Source: Sphingomonas vulcanisoli (lineage in GTDB: Bacteria > Pseudomonadota > Alphaproteobacteria > Sphingomonadales > Sphingomonadaceae). Taken from it: DNA of 64,000 nucleotides. Positions 53,683 to 61,845 of the stretch are shown one piece after another (position 1 is the first letter of the stretch; the number at the start of each line of letters is the position of its first letter). The stretch is taken from assembly GCF_011761305.1 (NCBI RefSeq), contig NZ_JAAOZC010000006.1, forward strand, positions 1 through 64,000, read 5' to 3'. A model generated the notes under the pieces. It ran no database searches. It was not told the DNA's origin and saw only the letters and a program-made list of their open reading frames with translations. A program made the translations under genes and the position numbers.

Positions 53683-54999
53683 ATGACTCAATTCAATCAA
53701 CTCGGCCTGGCCGAGCCGATCCTGCAGGCGTTGACCGCCAAGGGATATACCGTGCCGACGCCGATCCAGGCGCAGGCCATTCCGCCCGTTCTCCAGGGCC
53801 GCGATCTGTGCGGCATTGCGCAGACGGGCACTGGCAAGACCGCCGCCTTCGCGCTGCCCTCGCTGACCCGCCTCGCCGCCGATGCCAAGATCCGCAAGCC
53901 CAAGAGCTGCCGGATGCTGGTTCTGGCGCCGACGCGCGAGCTCGCCAGCCAGATCGCCGAGAGCTTCGTCCAATATGGCAAGGGCCTGCGCCTCTCCGTG
54001 CTGACCATCTTCGGCGGCGTGCCGATCCCGCGCCAGATCCGCGCGATGCAGGCGGGCGTCGATATCGTCGTCGCCACGCCGGGCCGTCTGCTCGATCTGA
54101 TCGATCAGCATGCCATGACGCTGCGCGATATCGAGATCCTCGTCCTCGATGAGGCCGATCAGATGCTCGATCTCGGCTTCATCCATGCGCTGAAGCGAAT
54201 CCATCGCCTCGTGCCGCAGAAGCGCCAGACCTTGTTCTTTTCGGCGACGATGCCGAAGACGATCGCGGAGCTGGGCAACGCTTTCCTTACCGACGCTGTC
54301 CAGGTTTCGGTGGCACCGCCGTCGACCACCGCAGAGCGCGTCGATCAGCGCGTCATCTTCGTCAATCAGGCGGAGAAGCAGGCGCTGCTGACGATGAAGC
54401 TGAAATCCGAGGTCGTTGATCGTGCTTTGGTGTTCAGCCGCACCAAGCATGGCGCTGACCGCGTCGTTAAGAACCTCATCGCCGCCGGCATCGGTGCCAA
54501 CGCGATCCATGGCAACAAGAGCCAGCCGCAGCGCGAGCGCGCGCTCGCTGAGTTCCGCTCCGGCCAGTCGCCGATCCTCGTCGCCACCGATATCGCCGCG
54601 CGCGGCATCGATGTCGGCGGTGTCAGCCACGTCTTCAATTTCGAGCTGCCCAACGTCGCCGAGCAATATGTCCACCGCATCGGCCGCACCGCGCGCGCCG
54701 GCAAGACGGGCATCGCAATCAGCTTCGTCAGCGATGGTGACGAGAAGAATTACCTGCGCCAGATCGAGAAGCTGACCCGCGTGAAGCTCGGTGTCGATCC
54801 GCTGCCGGAGAACTTCCTGGCCGAAGCGGCGAAGATGCCGAAGCCCGCACCGGAAACGCGCAGCGAGCGTCCCTCGCATGGCCGTCGCCATGATGGCGAG
54901 CGTCCCGCTGGCAGCCCACCCAAGCGCCGCTTCCCGCAGCGCAAGCCCGGCGGCGTCGGCGCGCACAAGAGCGCGGTCCGCCGGACCGGCGGGCGGTAA
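53683..54999 (+). CDS. DEAD-box RNA helicase (RhlE-type)
   Basis: A 438-residue helicase: Q motif (FNQLGLAEPILQALTAKGYTVPTPIQ), Walker A AQTGTGKTAA, PTRELA, DEAD (VLDEADQML), SAT and the C-terminal HRIGRTARAGKTG, followed by a basic tail (from about residue 385) rich in Arg, Pro and Gly. It unwinds structured RNA in ribosome assembly or cold adaptation. The 255-bp leader upstream is long and contains a GCGGGT/ACCCGC hairpin near 53608, which may regulate translation. Confidence 0.95.
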   Translation: MTQFNQLGLAEPILQALTAKGYTVPTPIQAQAIPPVLQGRDLCGIAQTGTGKTAAFALPSLTRLAADAKIRKPKSCRMLVLAPTRELASQIAESFVQYGKGLRLSVLTIFGGVPIPRQIRAMQAGVDIVVATPGRLLDLIDQHAMTLRDIEILVLDEADQMLDLGFIHALKRIHRLVPQKRQTLFFSATMPKTIAELGNAFLTDAVQVSVAPPSTTAERVDQRVIFVNQAEKQALLTMKLKSEVVDRALVFSRTKHGADRVVKNLIAAGIGANAIHGNKSQPQRERALAEFRSGQSPILVATDIAARGIDVGGVSHVFNFELPNVAEQYVHRIGRTARAGKTGIAISFVSDGDEKNYLRQIEKLTRVKLGVDPLPENFLAEAAKMPKPAPETRSERPSHGRRHDGERPAGSPPKRRFPQRKPGGVGAHKSAVRRTGGR

Positions 55000-55010
55000 A
55001 AAGCACCTCG

Positions 55011-55160
55011 CCTCCCTGCGTGCGGGGAGGGGATCAAGGGGTGGGTGCGCGCGTCTGCGCGCCCAAAAGACTCCGACCGCACCTCGGAAGCTACGCTCAG
55101 GGGCATCGAGCCCCTTCGCTTCGCAACCCACCCCTAACCCCTCCCTTGCAGGGAGGGGAA
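55011..55160. repeat. imperfect inverted repeat between convergent helicase and DedA genes
   Basis: CCTCCCTGCGTGCGGGGAGG near 55011 and AACCCCTCCCTTGCAGGGAG near 55136 are each hairpins and also pair with one another through the GGGGTGGGT/ACCCACCCC segments. Together they bracket about 80 bp. This is a common GC-rich repeat of sphingomonad intergenic regions and could end transcription from both sides. Confidence 0.6.
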
Positions 55161-55164
55161 TTGG

Positions 55165-55809
55165 TCAAGCGCGCCGCTTCTTGCGCTGGTGGAGCACGAA
55201 CCACACGAACGCCGCCGCCAGGGCCAAGACAACTACCGCATCGCCATAGTGGAGGATATGCCCGAGGCGCGGATCGGTCCGCCACGCCGCGCCCAGCTTC
55301 ATCCCCACCCAAGCCAGCGCAAAGCACCACGGCCACGAGCCGATGAAGGTGTAGAGGTGGAAGCGGACAAGGTTCATCCGCGCCACGCCCGCCGGGAAGG
55401 CGATGAAGCTGCGCACCAGCGGCAATAACCGACAGACCAGCACGGTGATGCTGCCAAACCGCGCGAAGAACGCTTCGGCGCGATCAAGATCGTGCAGGTT
55501 GAGCAGCACATATTTGCCGAACCGCTCGACGAACGGCCGCCCGCCGCGCTTGCCCACTTCATAAGCGACGATCGATCCGAGGTTGCAGCCGATCGCGCCC
55601 GCGGTCGCCACAGCAAAGAGATTGAAGCGCCCGATCGAAACGAGATAGCCCGCGAAGGGCATGATGATCTCGCTCGGCAGCGGGATGCACGCGCTTTCGA
55701 TCGCCATCAGCAAGGCGACACCGCCATAGCCCACGGCAGAAATGACCGCGATGATCCAGGCGGCGACGGGCGCGAGCAGCTGCTCAGTGAAGGAGACATG
55801 CGGCGTCAT
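55165..55809 (-). CDS. DedA-family membrane protein
   Basis: About 214 residues from ATG 55809 (MTPHVSFTEQL); in-frame sequence to 55884 is probably not translated. It has the DedA signatures IPLPSEIIMPFAGYL and FARFGSITVLVCRLLPLVRSFIAFPAG with four to five membrane helices. DedA proteins act in lipid (undecaprenyl phosphate) recycling and membrane homeostasis. It sits between the helicase and a hydrolase-like gene, not obviously in an operon. Confidence 0.92.
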   Translation of the reverse strand: MTPHVSFTEQLLAPVAAWIIAVISAVGYGGVALLMAIESACIPLPSEIIMPFAGYLVSIGRFNLFAVATAGAIGCNLGSIVAYEVGKRGGRPFVERFGKYVLLNLHDLDRAEAFFARFGSITVLVCRLLPLVRSFIAFPAGVARMNLVRFHLYTFIGSWPWCFALAWVGMKLGAAWRTDPRLGHILHYGDAVVVLALAAAFVWFVLHQRKKRRA

Positions 55810-55913
55810 TGGGCGATCGCCATCCGCACCAAACCGATCAATCCCTGCACGTGCGTCTCTCCGATGAAGCAAAGCGGATGCCACGGCGGCGCGCGGATCG
55901 CCAGCCGTTGCTT

Positions 55914-57005
55914 TCAGGCACCCAGCAGCACCCTTCGACCGATGGAGGGTGCGAGGCGATCAAGCCGCAGGCGTCGCCTCAGGGCCAGGATGCGGAGCTT
56001 GCGCCGCAGCTGCGGGGAGCGCGGGTAGCGGCGCAGGCCTTCGCGAGCGATGCGCTCCGCTTCGCCTTCCTGGCCGAGCGCGACATGGTGCGCCATCAGG
56101 TTCCAGAAGGCGGCAGGGTTCGGATCGGGATGCGCGCAGGCAAGACGGTGAATCGCCAAGGCTTCGCTGTGCCGGCCGCACTGGTCCAGCAAGGCAGCAT
56201 AATGGCTCTGATAGACGGGGACGCCCGTGTCGCTTGCCAGCTTTGCCACGGCGAGTTTGGAGCGGAGCCTGCGCATCGGAATCCGCCGCGCCAGCCCGAA
56301 CAGATATTGGCCCGAGCTTCTCCGTCCGGCGCGCAGCCGGGCGATCATCTCGGCGGCCAGATGGGAATCATCGTCGTCTGTCACCAGCCGGTCGATAAGC
56401 GCCCGCAGCACGCCCGTCTCGTTGAGGAACGCGCCGACGGGATGGCCGCCGTGGCGCGCCGGGATCAGCACGGTCGGGGAGCGATCGGCGAACAGCGCGG
56501 CATGGCGTGCGTCGGCGGCATCGGCGGGATCGAAGGCGATGAACTGGCGGGGCAGGGGCGGGGCGCGATCGGGCTTGAGGAAGCGGATGCGTCTGATGTC
56601 GGCGCGCCAGCGGCTTTCGAACGGCGCCACTTTGGGGTCGACCGAATATTGCGGCGAGAGCGCAAGGCCGATGTGCGCGCCGAGCAGGCTGCCATAAGCG
56701 AGCGCCGCGAACCCGCCCATGCTCGATCCGTAGACGACGACCTTTCGGTAGCCGGCCAGATGCGGGCGGAGCGCCGCGAGCGCTTCAGGCAGCTCGGGAT
56801 GCTGGAACCAGTGGTTGCGGCGGTGGAGGATATGGAAGGCGGGGATGCCGAGCGCCTCGAAAAAGACCTCTCCGAAACCCGGGCGATCGACCGTGTCTTG
56901 CTCGGTGTAGCAATCGAACGAAACGAAGGCCACGTCACCCCCGCCCGCGACGCCGCGGATGAGTAGATCGGGGGAGCGGAAAATGGCGTCGCTTCGCTCT
57001 ATCAC
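55914..57005 (-). CDS. alpha/beta-hydrolase-like protein with C-terminal TPR-like helices
   Basis: A 363-residue protein of unknown function. The N-terminal half has an alpha/beta hydrolase elbow VVVYGSSMGGFAALAYGS (Ser about 95) and a candidate His in ARHGGHPVGAF. The C-terminal part (about residues 250-345) reads as helical repeats (YAALLDQCGRHSEALAIHRLA, NLMAHHVALGQEGEAERIA), like TPR. Similar proteins occur in polysaccharide-related loci, but no such genes are here. It lies 20 bp after hslU, so read-through is possible. Confidence 0.7.
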   Translation of the reverse strand: MIERSDAIFRSPDLLIRGVAGGGDVAFVSFDCYTEQDTVDRPGFGEVFFEALGIPAFHILHRRNHWFQHPELPEALAALRPHLAGYRKVVVYGSSMGGFAALAYGSLLGAHIGLALSPQYSVDPKVAPFESRWRADIRRIRFLKPDRAPPLPRQFIAFDPADAADARHAALFADRSPTVLIPARHGGHPVGAFLNETGVLRALIDRLVTDDDDSHLAAEMIARLRAGRRSSGQYLFGLARRIPMRRLRSKLAVAKLASDTGVPVYQSHYAALLDQCGRHSEALAIHRLACAHPDPNPAAFWNLMAHHVALGQEGEAERIAREGLRRYPRSPQLRRKLRILALRRRLRLDRLAPSIGRRVLLGA

Positions 57006-57025
57006 GCGGAGAGCCTGACCGCTGC

Positions 57026-58324
57026 CTAGAGGACGTATTTCGATAGATCGGTGTTGCGCGCCACTTCGGCCAGCTGGGCATCGACGTAGGCGCCGTCCAC
57101 CGTCACCGTGCTGCCCATCCGATCCTCGGCGTTGAAGCTGACCTCTTCGAGCAGCTTTTCCATTACCGTCGAAAGCCGGCGAGCGCCGATATTCTCGATG
57201 CTGGCGTTCACTTCGGCGGCGATGCGCGCGATGGCGGCGATGCCGTCTTCGGTGAAGCCGATCTCGACGCCCTCGGTGGCGATCAGCGCGCGATATTGCT
57301 CGGTGAGGCTGGCGCGCGTGTCCGAGAGGATGCGGACGAAATCCGCCTCGGTCAGCGCCTGTAGCTCGACGCGGATCGGCAGGCGGCCCTGCAACTCGGG
57401 CAGCAGGTCGCTCGGCTTGGCGACGTGGAACGCGCCTGATGCGATGAACAGGATATGGTCGGTCTTGAGCGGGCCATATTTGGTGGCGACGGTGGTGCCT
57501 TCGATCAGCGGCAACAGATCGCGCTGGACGCCTTCGCGCGAGACGGAGCCGCCGCGCACATCGGAGACCGCGATCTTGTCGATCTCATCGAGGAAGACGA
57601 TGCCGTTGCTCTCGGCATCGGCCAAAGCGACGCGCGCGACATCCTCCTGATCGAGGCGCTTGTCGGCCTCCTCCTCGACCAATTTGGTCCAGGCCGAACG
57701 TACCGGCAGCTTGCGCTTCTTGGTGCGCCCGCCGCCCAGCTTGCCCATGATCTCGGTAAGGTTGATCATGCCGACGCCGCCGGGCATGCCCGGGATCTCC
57801 ATCGGCATGCCGCCGGTGTCCTCGACCTCGATCTCGATCTCCTTGTCATCGAGATGGCCGTCCTCGAAGCGCTGGCGGAAGGAGGTGCGGGTGGCTTCGC
57901 TGGCGTCCTTGCCGACGAGCGCATCGATCAGCCGCGCCATCGCCGCTTCCTCGGCCTTATCCTTCACGGCGGCGCGGCGGCGCTCCTTCTCGAGCCGGAT
58001 CGCCTCCTCGACCAGATCGCGGGCGATCTGCTCGACGTCGCGGCCGACATAGCCGACCTCGGTGAACTTGGTCGCCTCCACCTTGACGAAAGGCGCATCG
58101 GCGAGCTTGGCGAGGCGGCGGCTGATCTCGGTTTTGCCGCAGCCGGTTGGCCCGATCATCAGGATGTTCTTGGGGCTGACCTCATCGCGCAGGTCGGGCG
58201 CGAGCTTCTGGCGGCGCCAGCGGTTGCGCAGCGCGACGGCGACAGCGCGCTTGGCGTCATCCTGGCCGACGATGTGGGCATCGAGGGCGGCAACGATGGC
58301 TTTGGGAGTGAGGGCGTCGTTCAT
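57026..58324 (-). CDS. hslU: ATP-dependent protease ATPase subunit HslU
   Basis: A 432-residue AAA+ unfoldase with Walker [12 protein letters not shown], Walker [22 protein letters not shown] pore motif and the C-terminal sensor region ending in DLSKYVL, the tail that docks into HslV. It unfolds substrates for HslV. Its ATG (58324-58322) overlaps the stop of an 11-codon frame (TAATG), so translation may depend on that small frame. hslV lies upstream. Confidence 0.98.
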   Translation of the reverse strand: MNDALTPKAIVAALDAHIVGQDDAKRAVAVALRNRWRRQKLAPDLRDEVSPKNILMIGPTGCGKTEISRRLAKLADAPFVKVEATKFTEVGYVGRDVEQIARDLVEEAIRLEKERRRAAVKDKAEEAAMARLIDALVGKDASEATRTSFRQRFEDGHLDDKEIEIEVEDTGGMPMEIPGMPGGVGMINLTEIMGKLGGGRTKKRKLPVRSAWTKLVEEEADKRLDQEDVARVALADAESNGIVFLDEIDKIAVSDVRGGSVSREGVQRDLLPLIEGTTVATKYGPLKTDHILFIASGAFHVAKPSDLLPELQGRLPIRVELQALTEADFVRILSDTRASLTEQYRALIATEGVEIGFTEDGIAAIARIAAEVNASIENIGARRLSTVMEKLLEEVSFNAEDRMGSTVTVDGAYVDAQLAEVARNTDLSKYVL

Positions 58325-58359
58325 TAATGTCCGTTCATAAACTCAGTAAGGTCGCCCAT
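58324..58359 (-). CDS. possible 11-residue leader peptide [11 protein letters not shown] before hslU
   Basis: An ATG at 58359 opens a frame of 11 codons ending TAA at 58326-58324, sharing one base with the hslU start (TAATG). The first six codons fall in the 24-nt repeat that recurs at 42730. Whether it is translated is unknown; no strong ribosome-binding site precedes it. Confidence 0.3.
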   Translation of the reverse strand: MGDLTEFMNGH

Positions 58360-58366
58360 ATCGCGA
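58343..58366 (-). repeat. 24-nt dispersed repeat, copy 2
   Basis: The minus strand carries TCGCGATATGGGCGACCTTA plus CTGA, identical over 24 bases to the plus strand at 42730-42753. It lies in the 75-bp hslV-hslU gap. The central ATCGCGA part is near-palindromic, which would suit a protein binding site. Confidence 0.85.
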
Positions 58367-58399
58367 CAGTGAAGTTGAAACGTAACGGGTCGGAAACGA

Positions 58400-58966
58400 T
58401 CAGGCGGCGGCCGCGTCGTCGATCGTCTCGAGGGTGAGGTTGCCGTTGGTAAAGACGCAGACGTCGGCGGCGATCGCCATCGCCTTGCGGCAGATCGTCT
58501 CGGGATCATCTTCATAGTCGACCAACGCGCGGGCGGCGGCGAGCGCGTAATTGCCGCCCGATCCGATCGCGGCGACGCCCGCCACCGGCTCCAGCACATC
58601 GCCGTTGCCCGTCAGGATCAGGGTGATATCCTTATCGGCGACGATCATCAGCGCTTCGAGATTGCGGAGATATTTGTCCGTCCGCCAATCCTTGGCGAGC
58701 TCGACTGCGGCGCGCAGTAATTGGCCGCGATGCTGCTCCAGCTTGCGCTCCAGCCGCTCGAACAAGGTGAAGGCGTCGGCGGTGGCGCCGGCGAAGCCCG
58801 CCATCACCGATCCGTCGCCGATGCGGCGCACCTTGCGGGCGTTGGGCTTCATAACGGTGTTGCCCATCGAAACCTGGCCATCGCCCGCGATCACCACCTT
58901 GCCGCCTTTGCGCACGGACAGGATCGTCGTCCCGTGCCAGCCGATCTTGTCTTCGCTCATCTGCAT
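58400..58966 (-). CDS. hslV: ATP-dependent protease peptidase subunit HslV
   Basis: A 188-residue proteasome-type peptidase. The N-terminal nucleophile Thr lies in [14 protein letters not shown] after a propeptide of about 12 residues, an extended form usual in this group. GDGQVSMG and [14 protein letters not shown] are typical. It forms the double hexameric chamber that HslU feeds. A 75-bp gap with the dispersed repeat separates it from hslU. Confidence 0.97.
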   Translation of the reverse strand: MQMSEDKIGWHGTTILSVRKGGKVVIAGDGQVSMGNTVMKPNARKVRRIGDGSVMAGFAGATADAFTLFERLERKLEQHRGQLLRAAVELAKDWRTDKYLRNLEALMIVADKDITLILTGNGDVLEPVAGVAAIGSGGNYALAAARALVDYEDDPETICRKAMAIAADVCVFTNGNLTLETIDDAAAA

Positions 58967-59029
58967 CCCGCTCGTTGAGCCGGCGATATGGGGAGGGGGC
59001 GGGGGGTGTGCAATCTGTTGATAGGGTTC

Positions 59030-59082
59030 GCCGCTTTCGGTCCGTTGCGGTTTTCCGTCGATGGCCTTTAATAAGCGACCAC
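59030..59082 (+). repeat. 53-bp direct repeat, left copy, bordering the restriction-modification module
   Basis: GCCGCTTTCGGTCCGTTGCG...AATAAGCGACCAC matches 61236-61288 with a single mismatch (T for C after GATGGCC). The two copies bracket the 2.2-kb methyltransferase/endonuclease unit. Confidence 0.92.
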
Positions 59083-59188
59083 GGTGCTCTCGCGCTTCGC
59101 TAGACCTAGTGGCATCTGAAGCCGAACCTGTCGCCGCAACGAAGCTGTTGCCCAGAAAAGAAGACGGTGGAAATCACCGGCATTAGGA

Positions 59189-59992
59189 TTAAGCGGGCGA
59201 TAGCAGCCGCTCTAAGATATAGGTAACTTGCTCGCGGATCAGCGGCGCATTGCGCTCAAAGAATTTGGTCAGCGAATAGCCAATTACGGTTTCAAAGAAT
59301 GCGTAAGTACTTCGCGTATCGTCCTTGGTTAAATTACCTGTTAGGACAAGTAGCTTATTTTGACGATAACGTTCTATTACGACGGAGCTGACTTGGGTTG
59401 AAATCACAAGGATGACAGGCAAATACGCTTCATCGTAAGCGGCCAATCCAAAGCGAAGGTCGGCATTTTGGCGTTTGGAATCAGCACTTTTATACCCTTG
59501 CCTGACTTCGAATACGGCGCCCCTCGTGTCACGGTGCTGATTCACGTACTCGCTGGATCGTTTCAGCCAGGCCTTCAGCCGTTCGACGGCTTGGGGGTCG
59601 CCCAAGTGATCGCTGTCGATGCGGGCATCCAACGTCAGCCGTTGTTGGCGTCCATCCGATCGCAAGGAATCGTAACCCCAACGCACCTGCGTATCATCCA
59701 GCGATAACGAGTCCTGAATGACCCCCCGAACCAGGCGTTCGCAGCCGATGCCAATTTGCCGATAGATTGAAGTCATGCCACCGGCCGCTTTGTGGGCAGC
59801 GTACATCAACGGCGAATTGAGGCCCAACCAGCTATAGAGCGGGTCCGCGTCAAACAGACGGCGGAATCCGTCGAGCGTGATTTCCTCTTCGCCTCTGGCG
59901 GTGCCGAAGGCCGGTCGATAATTCGCGCAGACCCTGACGGGCTCCAACAAAAGTTCGCGATATCGCGCATCCGCCTCCGTCGCTCTGCTCAC
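59189..59992 (-). CDS. probable type II restriction endonuclease partner of the cytosine methyltransferase
   Basis: A 267-residue protein with no certain family assignment. The segment VFEVRQGYKSADSKRQNADL (about 160-180) with Glu162 and Lys168, preceded by LTLDARI (Asp122), could be a PD-(D/E)xK-like nuclease core, and LPVILVISTQ is a following strand. The main argument is context: it overlaps the C5-methyltransferase gene by 4 bp in the same orientation, and the pair lies in a direct-repeat-flanked insertion. Codon use is less GC-rich than neighbours. Confidence 0.6.
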   Translation of the reverse strand: MSRATEADARYRELLLEPVRVCANYRPAFGTARGEEEITLDGFRRLFDADPLYSWLGLNSPLMYAAHKAAGGMTSIYRQIGIGCERLVRGVIQDSLSLDDTQVRWGYDSLRSDGRQQRLTLDARIDSDHLGDPQAVERLKAWLKRSSEYVNQHRDTRGAVFEVRQGYKSADSKRQNADLRFGLAAYDEAYLPVILVISTQVSSVVIERYRQNKLLVLTGNLTKDDTRSTYAFFETVIGYSLTKFFERNAPLIREQVTYILERLLSPA

Positions 59993-61095
59993 GATGCAAA
60001 CCGTAACTTCGGCAACGCTTGCTCTCTGACACTTTCGAGAAAATTGACGATCGACTTTGTTACAGCATGCCCCACAATGGGGGGCACCGCATTACCAATA
60101 AGGATGACGTTCGGTCCTGCTGCGAACGGGAAAACAAACTCGTCGGGAAATGACTGTAAACGAGCCAGCTCGCGGACCGTCAAGCGCCGTTCCAACTCAT
60201 AGTGAAAATGGATGCGGGCTTTGGCATTTGCGCGAACCGCATAGCCTACCTTACCGCGTTCCGAAGTCTGATCGCCTTGGCCTGCGCCAGCCGTCGCCTT
60301 GGTCGCGACAAAATATTGCGATTGGTTGGGAACGGATTCATCGGTGATGTCAATCAGATCATCAATCGCTTCATCAATCGATACATGCCGCATCACATGC
60401 GATGCCTGCGGTGCGGCAGGAAACCCGGGGATATCGTTCCGCACACAAATGATGAAGATGCGGCGGCGTGACGCTGGCAAGCCGTAATCGGGACAGTTCA
60501 GAAACCAATACTTCACCCGATACCCAACGTTCGTAAGATCACGAACGATCTGGTCAAGCAGAGCGCCTTCCTTCATACCCTTCAAAAGAGGCACATTCTC
60601 GCCGACAACGATCTTCGGCTGATGGATTTTCATGTAATCCACCATCTTCTGATACAGCATCCCGCGAGGTCCGGCGAAGCCTTGCTTATGGCCGCAACTG
60701 GAAAAATCCTGGCACGGGAAACCGCCGAACAAAATGTCTGCGGCCGGAACTTTCCTCATGTCGACCTTTGTTAGATCAGCGACATGGGCGTGATCTGAGA
60801 TGTTGAGCTTGTAGGCTGCAACGGCCTTCGGATCGTTGTCGTATGCCGCCAAGATGTTAAACGGTTGCGGCTCGTAATATCGGTTGTGGTAAGTAAAGCC
60901 ACCCAATGCCCCAAGATCCAAACCGCCGCATCCCGCGAAGAAGCTGACAACCGAATATGTGTCGGCAGGGAAGCCTTGCAGCGTGAGCATCGGATTCAGT
61001 TGATTGAATAGCGCCGGGTTATTGCGCATCCCATATGTGAAGTCCGGCATCCTGCGAAGCGACTTGCGTTTCGGCAGTCCAGATTTCGGCCGCAT
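59989..61095 (-). CDS. DNA cytosine-5 methyltransferase
   Basis: A 368-residue C5-MTase with SAM motif I (FFAGCGGLDLGAL), motif IV GGFPCQDFSSCG carrying the catalytic Cys128, motif VI VVGENVPLLKG, and the late motif IX/X NAVPPIVGHAV. It methylates C5 of cytosine in a short target to protect against the co-encoded nuclease. The target-recognition region (about residues 230-310) is short. AT content and IS-free direct repeats on both sides suggest horizontal gain. Confidence 0.95.
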   Translation of the reverse strand: MRPKSGLPKRKSLRRMPDFTYGMRNNPALFNQLNPMLTLQGFPADTYSVVSFFAGCGGLDLGALGGFTYHNRYYEPQPFNILAAYDNDPKAVAAYKLNISDHAHVADLTKVDMRKVPAADILFGGFPCQDFSSCGHKQGFAGPRGMLYQKMVDYMKIHQPKIVVGENVPLLKGMKEGALLDQIVRDLTNVGYRVKYWFLNCPDYGLPASRRRIFIICVRNDIPGFPAAPQASHVMRHVSIDEAIDDLIDITDESVPNQSQYFVATKATAGAGQGDQTSERGKVGYAVRANAKARIHFHYELERRLTVRELARLQSFPDEFVFPFAAGPNVILIGNAVPPIVGHAVTKSIVNFLESVREQALPKLRFAS

Positions 61096-61235
61096 TCACC
61101 ATCCCTTTGCTTTGACACCAGACCTATGGCCCCAACGGCCACCTCGCCGCAACCGCGCGGCCAAGCAGTCATACCCCATTAAGCCGTGAATCCCTAAGTC
61201 GCCCTCCGCATCCTGCGTGTGTATACTTAGGCTCG

Positions 61236-61288
61236 GCCGCTTTCGGTCCGTTGCGGTTTTCCGTCGATGGCCCTTAATAAGCGACCAC
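61236..61288 (+). repeat. 53-bp direct repeat, right copy
   Basis: Second copy of the repeat at 59030-59082, with one mismatch. It ends 20 bp before the small membrane-protein gene, so this copy probably forms its upstream region, and the other copy arose by insertion or recombination. Confidence 0.92.
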
Positions 61289-61308
61289 AGTCATCGGCGA
61301 GGTAGGTG

Positions 61309-61494
61309 ATGCAGGGGAAATATACTGCGTGGGGTCTCTACCGCGACCCCGACGATCCGCGCCTGATCGTGCCCAAGCCCATTCCGGCGATGGGCTGGAC
61401 GATCAACGTCGGGCATCGGTTTGGCCCCCTCGTCCTGCTGGCGACCGGCGTTGGCGCCGTCGCTGCCGTCGGCATGACAATGCTTTACGGGTGA
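61309..61494 (+). CDS. small membrane protein with a GWTxN motif (DUF5808-like)
   Basis: A 61-residue protein from ATG 61309 (a GTG three bases earlier is in frame); GAGGTAGG lies just upstream. The first half reads YRDPDDPRLIVPKPIPAMGWTIN, close to the DUF5808 pattern, and the second half is one membrane helix (LVLLATGVGAVAAVGMTML). Function unknown. The gene stands directly after the right direct repeat. Confidence 0.65.
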   Translation: MQGKYTAWGLYRDPDDPRLIVPKPIPAMGWTINVGHRFGPLVLLATGVGAVAAVGMTMLYG

Positions 61495-61845
61495 TGCGTC
61501 CGAGGTGGCGGCGGCCGACCCGTTCGGATTTCCGTGACGGAGGATTGTTCTCGAAAAACGACAAAAAAGCCGCTGGCCATTCGACCAGCGGCTTCCCCCC
61601 CCCCCAACCCTCTGTAATCGCTACGCTAACTCATACTCTATTTTGTGTTGGTATTCCTTATAGCGCGCCCCCGGCGGCTATGACGGTGCTTTACCGCGCG
61701 ATTAAGGCCCCGTCGATGACGAATCCGTACAAAAGGCCTGAGATTCCGCCATATCGGCATAGGAACCAGCGCGTACGATCCCGCTGACGGCCCCAGCCCT
61801 TTCGTGGCGGTCGCCATGTGGCGATCCGTTCGCTAATCCGGCCTG
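61495..61845. other. 351-bp intergenic stretch with hairpin and C tract
   Basis: Apart from a perfect 10-bp hairpin (61567-61594) and an 11-base C run (61595-61605), I see no gene here; open frames on both strands lack motifs. The final part should contain the AraC-family gene promoter. Confidence 0.5.
61567..61594. terminator. terminator-like hairpin next to an 11-base C run
   Basis: AAGCCGCTGG pairs perfectly with CCAGCGGCTT around CCATTCGA. On the minus strand the stem is followed by a T run (complement of AAAAAA), the form of a rho-independent terminator in that direction. On the plus strand it ends in 11 C residues instead of T, placed about 70 bp after the small membrane-protein gene. 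Confidence 0.6.

Noticed and set aside
53503-55131. 542-residue open frame on the minus strand
   Set aside because: It is antisense to the DEAD-box helicase gene and full of Arg/Ala/Asp-rich sequence with no motifs, an effect of high GC content.
55809-56966. 385-residue open frame on the plus strand
   Set aside because: It is antisense to the hydrolase-TPR gene, whose product has recognisable fold motifs and proper codon use.
57455-58327. 290-residue open frame on the plus strand
   Set aside because: It is antisense to hslU, a certain gene.
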